A DNA stretch of 64,000 bases from Daphnia pulex (Eukaryota > Arthropoda > Branchiopoda > Diplostraca > Daphniidae), in NCBI RefSeq assembly GCF_021134715.1, contig NC_060025.1, forward strand, positions 2,046,001-2,110,000, read 5' to 3'. This document shows, piece after piece, positions 58,801 to 64,000 of the stretch. Each line of letters begins with the position of its first letter. Position 1 is the stretch's first letter. Made by a program: the position numbers and the translations under genes. The notes beneath the pieces are model-generated. The model worked only from the letters and a program-made list of their open reading frames with translations. It ran no database searches and had not been told where the DNA came from.

Positions 58801-61800
58801 GTCGTCGTCGACAGCTTCTTCTTGGCTCCGATCGATCCTTTCTTGAAGAGAACCTCCTGGCGCGGTGTAGAGATTTTCGTGTACTCTTCTGCACAAAACA
58901 CACAAAAAGAAAAATTCATTAAACCATCACAACAACAACAACAACAAATTAAAAAGTTTGAATCACATCCCCCCCCCCCGTCAGTTAGGAGCCAAAAAGG
59001 CGAACAGAGGAATCTCGAAAAACAAACAGAAATTGTTTGTTTTATTTTTCCCGTTCCGAGTGGGAGGGAACCGGTTCGGCATTCCTGAATCAGAAAATTC
59101 AGAAACAGAAAAATGACACACACGTAAAATGCCTGCGAGTATTACGGGAGTCTGTTTTGAAAGGCTCTCCAAAGTCAAGTGTAGGTCATCAAAAAAGAGC
59201 CTCGATTGTTGCTCCTAACTGCTCCTAGTAGTAGGAGTCTATCGTGTGGCTTTTTTACACACACACTGTTATGCACCAAGTCCATAGAGAACAAACTTTT
59301 TTTTGGGGGGAAATAACTCCCGAAAAGAAAAAGAAGAAGGAAGAAAAAGCTATTTTCATACTACACGGGACTCTTGAAGGGAAAAATGTCAGCCCCGATT
59401 TGGCAGACGACTCTGTTCCTGCCTCGTAACTTAGTCTCCTCATTTGTGATGTATTATCTCTCCCTTTTCTCTTGTCCTTCAACTTATATTTTTAAAAATC
59501 CCCGTCCAACAACAGGAAGCCCCCCAAATTTCGTTTCCCAACCGACGCTGCGATTCATTTCGAAAATGGCGAACAAGTCAATCCGCACGGCCGAGTTTCC
59601 ATTCCGCCAGACTTGCGTCTACGTTCCGGTTGCCACGTTCCGGAGTCTCGAGAGAGAATCCGCAAAGACAAACGGAGGAAACCGTGGCAAACAAATAAGA
59701 AGAGATGGCTGCCGTTTGGTTCTTTTGGGCCGGACATGGACAAAAAAAAAGGAGAAAATGAGCCCCGTCAGCTAAATTGTTATCCCTCAAAACGCTGGGC
59801 AAACTGCTGCTGCTGCTGCTGCTGTGTATTCCCGGAGAGAGAGAAAAGAACAGAGTTTATTTTCAGTATATGTCACGGGGGCATGTTGGCTCTTATATAA
59901 GGTACACACACACAAGGATCGGCGGGGGGAAAAACACAAAAAAAAACCTCCTAGTATGAAGGAAGAGGCGTCGGCGCCGAAGAGAAAAGAATGTTTTTGT
60001 TTTTGCCTTAATTTTTTGTTTTATTTTTTTGTATTTTTAAAAAGGAACGGACTGGAACGCTGCCGGATGAGCAGCTTCAAAAGAGGAAAACGGGGATCCG
60101 TCCATCCGTATGTTGTGTTTTCTTCTTTCCCATCCCATTCCCCTCTATTCCTGGCCGGACGCACAGAGGAAAGAAACGCGAGCACATGACGTGTCTGACG
60201 TCATTCACTGCGTGTGTGTGCTGGCTGGTGGCTGGTGTGCAAAGGGGATTTCAGAGCGCGTGACTTTGCTACTTCCACCCACTCGACCCACACACTAGAC
60301 ATCCGAAACCCCCCCAGCCGCCCGTCGAGCTTAAACGTAGAAGAAAAAACGGACCTTGTGTGTCCCACCAACGGAATATCTTGAAAACGACATTTCGTCT
60401 CGTTTTTTCAATGAACTTTTTAATTCAATTGACCGGATGGCCGGCGGCTATAATGTCATGATCGACGACAAGGTCGATCGATATAGCCACTTCTTCATTT
60501 TATTTAATTCAATTCAATCTCGAAATTAAAAACAAAAACAGAAAGGTTTTAATTTCCAATATCAGGAAATTCGACTCGAATTGAAACTCGAGCGAACGAG
60601 AACTGGCCCAGCCAGTCGTCCAGCTGGTTCTTCTTCGAGTTTCGTCCGGTCAAGATGAGCGAGTTGCTGGTTCAAGGTTTTTTGTTCAGATTATTTTTCC
60701 AGTTTGATTAACTTTGGAGAGAGAGAGAAACCCACGTGATTCTCATATCCTCTGGGCTGCCCGTGGCCTCCACATTTTTTCCGTGGAATCGCGTGTGTGC
60801 GCGCGCGCGTCCCAGGCGCCGCCATTTTCTTCGGTGTCTGTGACCCCCATTCGCTTCATTACAAAATTTCAAATTCCCATTCAATTGATCCAGAAAAAAG
60901 AGAGAGAAACTGCGCCGTAAATATTCGACAGACTAAACGCGCAGAAAAAACAAACACCACAAACCGTTTGAATTTAATTTTCATTTAGAAAGTTGTGCGG
61001 GCGGCACACCTATTCCTGGAACATTCGACCCCAAGGGGAGGAGAGAAAGGGGATCATTGGAAAAGTCAACATTTGCCCCGGTGAGTCTCTCTCTACACCT
61101 GTGTCCCCTCTCCCACTGTTGTAGAGTTTGTCAGGAGAAGAAGCCCCTGGAAATGATCAGCTCCCCCCGCCCGTCACCCTGGTAGTCTACCCTCAACACC
61201 AAAGTCTTCCTTTCCTTCCGTCCGGTTCAGGGAAGACGGAAGAAAATCAATACACACATCCACTACCCCCCCACTCTCTTTCCTGGACTAGGGGTTATTT
61301 TTTTAAAACATGAAAAATGGACTGTACCGTCGTTGAAAATCTTTTTCTCGATGCCGTGCATTTTGCTCAGGCCGGGACCTCCGTGGTGATGGTGGTGGTG
61401 GTGGTGATGGTCGCCGTTCGTGTAGCCGTTGGACGAACTGCTGTTCCACGAGTTGGCCCGTCCGTAGCTGCCGTTGTAACCTCCTCCGCCGTTAGCGAAC
61501 GAGCCTCCGCCGTTGTTGTAGCGCGGCGACGGGCCGTTGTTGCCTCCGCCTCGACGGAATCCGCCGTTGGACGTGGCAGCAGCACTGGAGTTGGAAGAAC
61601 CTGGAGCCGGCCTGCTGGACGGAGAGTTGTAGCCGTTATTGACATTGTAATAGCCACCGCCTCCGCCGTTTTTGACTGGCGGCTGCTGTGAATTGTTGGC
61701 CGGCAGTTTCCAGGCCGGTCCGCCGCGCTGATTATTCTGTTGTTGATGATTGGAGACCATCATGTCGGATTTTGGGAGCTCGCCTTCCTGGCCGGATGCG

Positions 61801-63782
61801 CCCGAGTTACTGCAATTGTTAACGTCCAAAGGAGAAGACGAAGATGACGAGGTTGTTGTCGAATTGTTGTTGTTGTTCACTGTTGTCGTCACGACGACTG
61901 GCGAATCTTGGCGCAAGGCAAACTTTGCTGATTTCTTGTCGTGTTCAACGCAAACAGATTCCTCTCGCTCAGAGTGCAGCACTACGACGTCCACGTTCTG
62001 TCCGCCCACCAAACCAGTCGTCAACTCTTCTGGCTGTTGTTGTTGCTGTTGTTGCTGCTGAGTCTCATCGTCTTCCTCCTCAGGACCTGAGGCATCGCCT
62101 GTCAAACAACAAAACAAAACAAAAAAAAAAAGAGTTTCAATTAAATTGACAACATCACATCTACATTTCATCAATAGACACCAGACAGACAACACGCGCG
62201 TCAATCACAAGTCGTGTTGATTGGGACGTGAGTGGGTGGGTTGCAAATCAAAGGGAGGAGGAGGCGGTGGGTGGGTGGGGTGGGGTGGTAGGGAGAGAAA
62301 CTTATCGATCCAGCGACTGCGAGAGGATCGGGACGCGCGCAAGTCCTTCAACACGGAACGGAGCAGAAAATCGATGGCCCAACACACAGAAAAAAATAAA
62401 AATAAAATGTCGAAGGAAATTCGTCTGACGATGGCCATTTTTTTGTTTGCTATCCATGTGGGAGTGAGGGGGTGGTGGTGGAAGAAGGAGGAGGGAGGCT
62501 GTGTTGTATAATATTCGAATCCATCAAATGCTTCGCTCTCTTCACAGATTCCTCGGAAATGTCTTGAATTCAGATCGTGATATAACAAATAATAATAAAA
62601 AAAACAACCCAAAAGAAAATATCGCGTGACCCGGAGCCCACCACTGTACTTCATTTCCCGTGTCTACTAATAATAATAATTTTAAGACTTTCTATGTCAC
62701 TTTCACTAGACAGCTTTTTTAGTTGGTAATACCTGGAAATTTCTGGGGTATAAAAACAATGCGATATCTTTTTTCAATGTCTAGTCAGAGAATTGGACCG
62801 CCAGTATTTATACCGATTGGCAGACTCTGGGTAAAAGAGTTCAAACTCGCCGAAACAAAACTGTTAATGGATTGTTTGTGAACCCGCTTTCATTGCTGCC
62901 CCTTTTTTAACTTTAAGGAAGAAAAAAAGGAAGGAAGGAAAGAGAAAAATAAAATTGTATATCCCGTCACTGATAAGAGTAGAGAGATAGAAGAAAGAAA
63001 GAAAGATCCCATCCAACCTTCCTTCTCTCTCTCTCTCTCGTTTGGAGTCTTTTGCTATTTTAAGACGCTGGATGTTTTTGAAGCTCCAGTGTGTGTGCAA
63101 AGCTTGGAGAAAAACACCCAAAAAATCTGAAGGTATGGTGCCTGTTTCTTTCCTCCCCCCACCAACAGACTCTCCACGTCTTTTTCTATTAGATAGCGGA
63201 ATGGTCGGACCCGACGGACCTGTGCTCCACACCAGCAATTCTTCAGCAGCGTCAAGTGACTTTTGATCCATTTTTAGTTTTCTCTCTCTATCGCTCCCTA
63301 TATAAGAGATGATGTGCTGGTAAATGACGAGGACGGACGGAATCAAGTCAATCTGCAGACACAAGACACAGGCGCGCGCACAGCTCGGGAGACAATCAAG
63401 CACGACAACATCTTTTTTTCTCTCTTTGATTAACTCGACGGGCCAGCGCACGTCATCGAGTCTCTCTCGTTAAGGAGGGGGGCCCAACCGATGGAGCAGA
63501 GGGGAATGGAAATCCATCCGGTTGACATGAATCTATAGACACACACACACAACTGTACATATGAAGGGGAGAGGAAATAACAAGGGGGGGGCTGCAATAG
63601 AAGCAGCAGCTGGAAGAGCAGGAGCGAATCTAACGAAAAAATATGGCAGTTGCATGTGAAATGAAAATCTTTTCTAGAACTTTGACAAACAAATCAAATA
63701 ACAATTTTTCGAGAGAGAGATTCAACTTGCCTAGCGAGAGCCGCCTCCATTTGGTGCGCCTCGTACGGGTCTTGTTGCCCAT
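46857..63782 (-). CDS. Large disordered protein with C-terminal CaaX-like motif, unrecognised family
   Basis: Exons 62098-61328, 58888-58649, 53971-53825, 52595-52297, 51660-51327, 50477-49990 and 49070-46857 join in phase. A first exon at 63782-63731 (MGNKTRTRRTKWRRLSL) fits the phase but uses a GC donor and is tentative; the total would be 1,514 residues. The N-terminal half is Gln-, Asn-, Gly- and Ser-rich with an RRGGGNN patch and polyhistidine, then a conserved-looking block KKIFNDEEYTKISTPRQEV and LFKKGSIGAKKK across two exons. Next are Tyr/Gly/Pro segments (MYDFYGGYGGMYPG; YYYYPDIDGYYPDPYEQF) and a long acidic region with isolated structured-looking motifs (VYLQMDDEEML, ITKAVSLWLESAP, KFSVYYQLGV). 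The end is polybasic (KKNKKKKRG) then CCALQ. RNA-related or membrane-linked scaffolding is possible; nothing is established. Confidence 0.8.
49071..49989 (-). other. Intron before the last coding exon
   Basis: Donor AGG|GTACGA and acceptor CGCGCAG|GTTACT. It contains GTTGTT runs and CACACA/TCTCTC microsatellites (for example 49646-49672 and 49700-49720). No nested gene is seen. Confidence 0.7.
50595..50640. repeat. GA microsatellite in an intron
   Basis: An uninterrupted GA/AG run of about 20 bases followed by GATA units. Confidence 0.8.
53972..58648 (-). other. Large intron (4.7 kb) of the disordered-protein gene
   Basis: Bounded by ACCG|GTACGT and TTTGTAG|GCAACG. It holds a C run at about 54731-54743, CAT repeats near 55216-55231 and a TC run about 56707-56728. 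Long frames such as 55663-56151 and 56619-57035 follow simple-sequence tracts and have no splice or family support. Confidence 0.65.
58889..61327 (-). other. 2.4-kb intron of the disordered-protein gene
   Basis: Donor GACG|GTACAG, acceptor TGTGCAG|AAGAG. It includes a CRE-type TGACGTCA at about 60197 and a CGCG-rich patch near 60800. An alternative internal promoter is conceivable but not shown. Confidence 0.55.
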
Positions 63783-64000
63783 CGGTTGTGTAGGTTTAGA
63801 GGGGTGATCTCTTCTTGTCTTGGGGTGTGTATATCTTCTTCTTCTTCTTTCCTCCGGTTAGGTCTTTAAATCAATCAAGACTTTCTTTTTCTCTTTTTCT
63901 CTCAGCTCTCTCTCTCTCGGGTCTTTCGATTATTTTTTTTGTTTTATTCCTCCGCCTCTCTTCTTCTTCGCTGTGTGTCCGGAGGAGAGAATTAACTACA
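62099..64000 (-). other. Upstream region with two candidate first exons
   Basis: Two 52-base open segments could each supply the first exon. 63782-63731 (MGNKTRTRR) has a GC donor AG|GCAAGT; 63271-63220 (MDQKSLDAAEELLVWST) has a GT donor ACAG|GTCCGT. Both end in phase 1 and join to GCGATGCC to make Gly. Promoter elements cannot be placed, and the gene could extend past the window edge. Confidence 0.4.

Overview
The window is nuclear DNA of an arthropod, most likely a cladoceran crustacean of the Daphnia type (inferred). The genes are intron-rich with mostly 60-150 nt introns, TATA plus TCAGT initiator promoters and AATAAA signals. Conserved genes (pelota, Gemin2, CRTAP, METTL24-like, dumpy-type EGF repeats, DUF4789 proteins) are animal or arthropod in character. 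Exon ends below were placed by hand from splice signals, reading phase and family resemblance.

1-17 kb holds secreted and matrix-type genes. It has the end of one collagen-like gene and a complete tandem paralog (2150-3859), then a METTL24/FkbM-type membrane-anchored methyltransferase (minus, 4605-5495). Next is a cluster of related genes: an acidic, Ser-Gly-rich protein spliced to a DUF4789-type cysteine domain (minus, 5947-8098), a shorter Ser-Gly-rich relative without that domain (minus, 9025-9609), and a plus-strand DUF4789 gene with an Ala-Arg-Ala-Pro repeat (10744-12559). A 92-residue orphan gene (13653-13931) and a six-exon gene with a charged single-helix segment (14435-16590) follow.

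17.6-30.1 kb is a very large, nearly perfect palindrome. Two arms of about 4.85 kb flank a spacer of about 2.7 kb. Each arm carries a tandem array and two decayed genes for tyrosine-rich repeat proteins. The spacer is almost filled by an element with its own imperfect terminal inverted repeats, several tRNA-like modules in both orientations and repeated GTCCCGA motifs.

30-43.6 kb is conserved housekeeping and matrix genes. In order these are a hairpin-forming inverted repeat, pelota (minus, eight exons including a GC-AG intron), a dumpy-type EGF-repeat secreted protein (plus, with a clear core promoter and 5' UTR intron), CRTAP/leprecan-like collagen-modification factor (minus) and, divergent from it, Gemin2 (plus).

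43.6-64 kb is dominated by one large minus-strand gene of about 17 kb. At least seven coding exons join in phase into a disordered protein of about 1,500 residues ending in a CaaX-like tetrapeptide. I do not recognise its family. Its introns and downstream region are rich in microsatellites.
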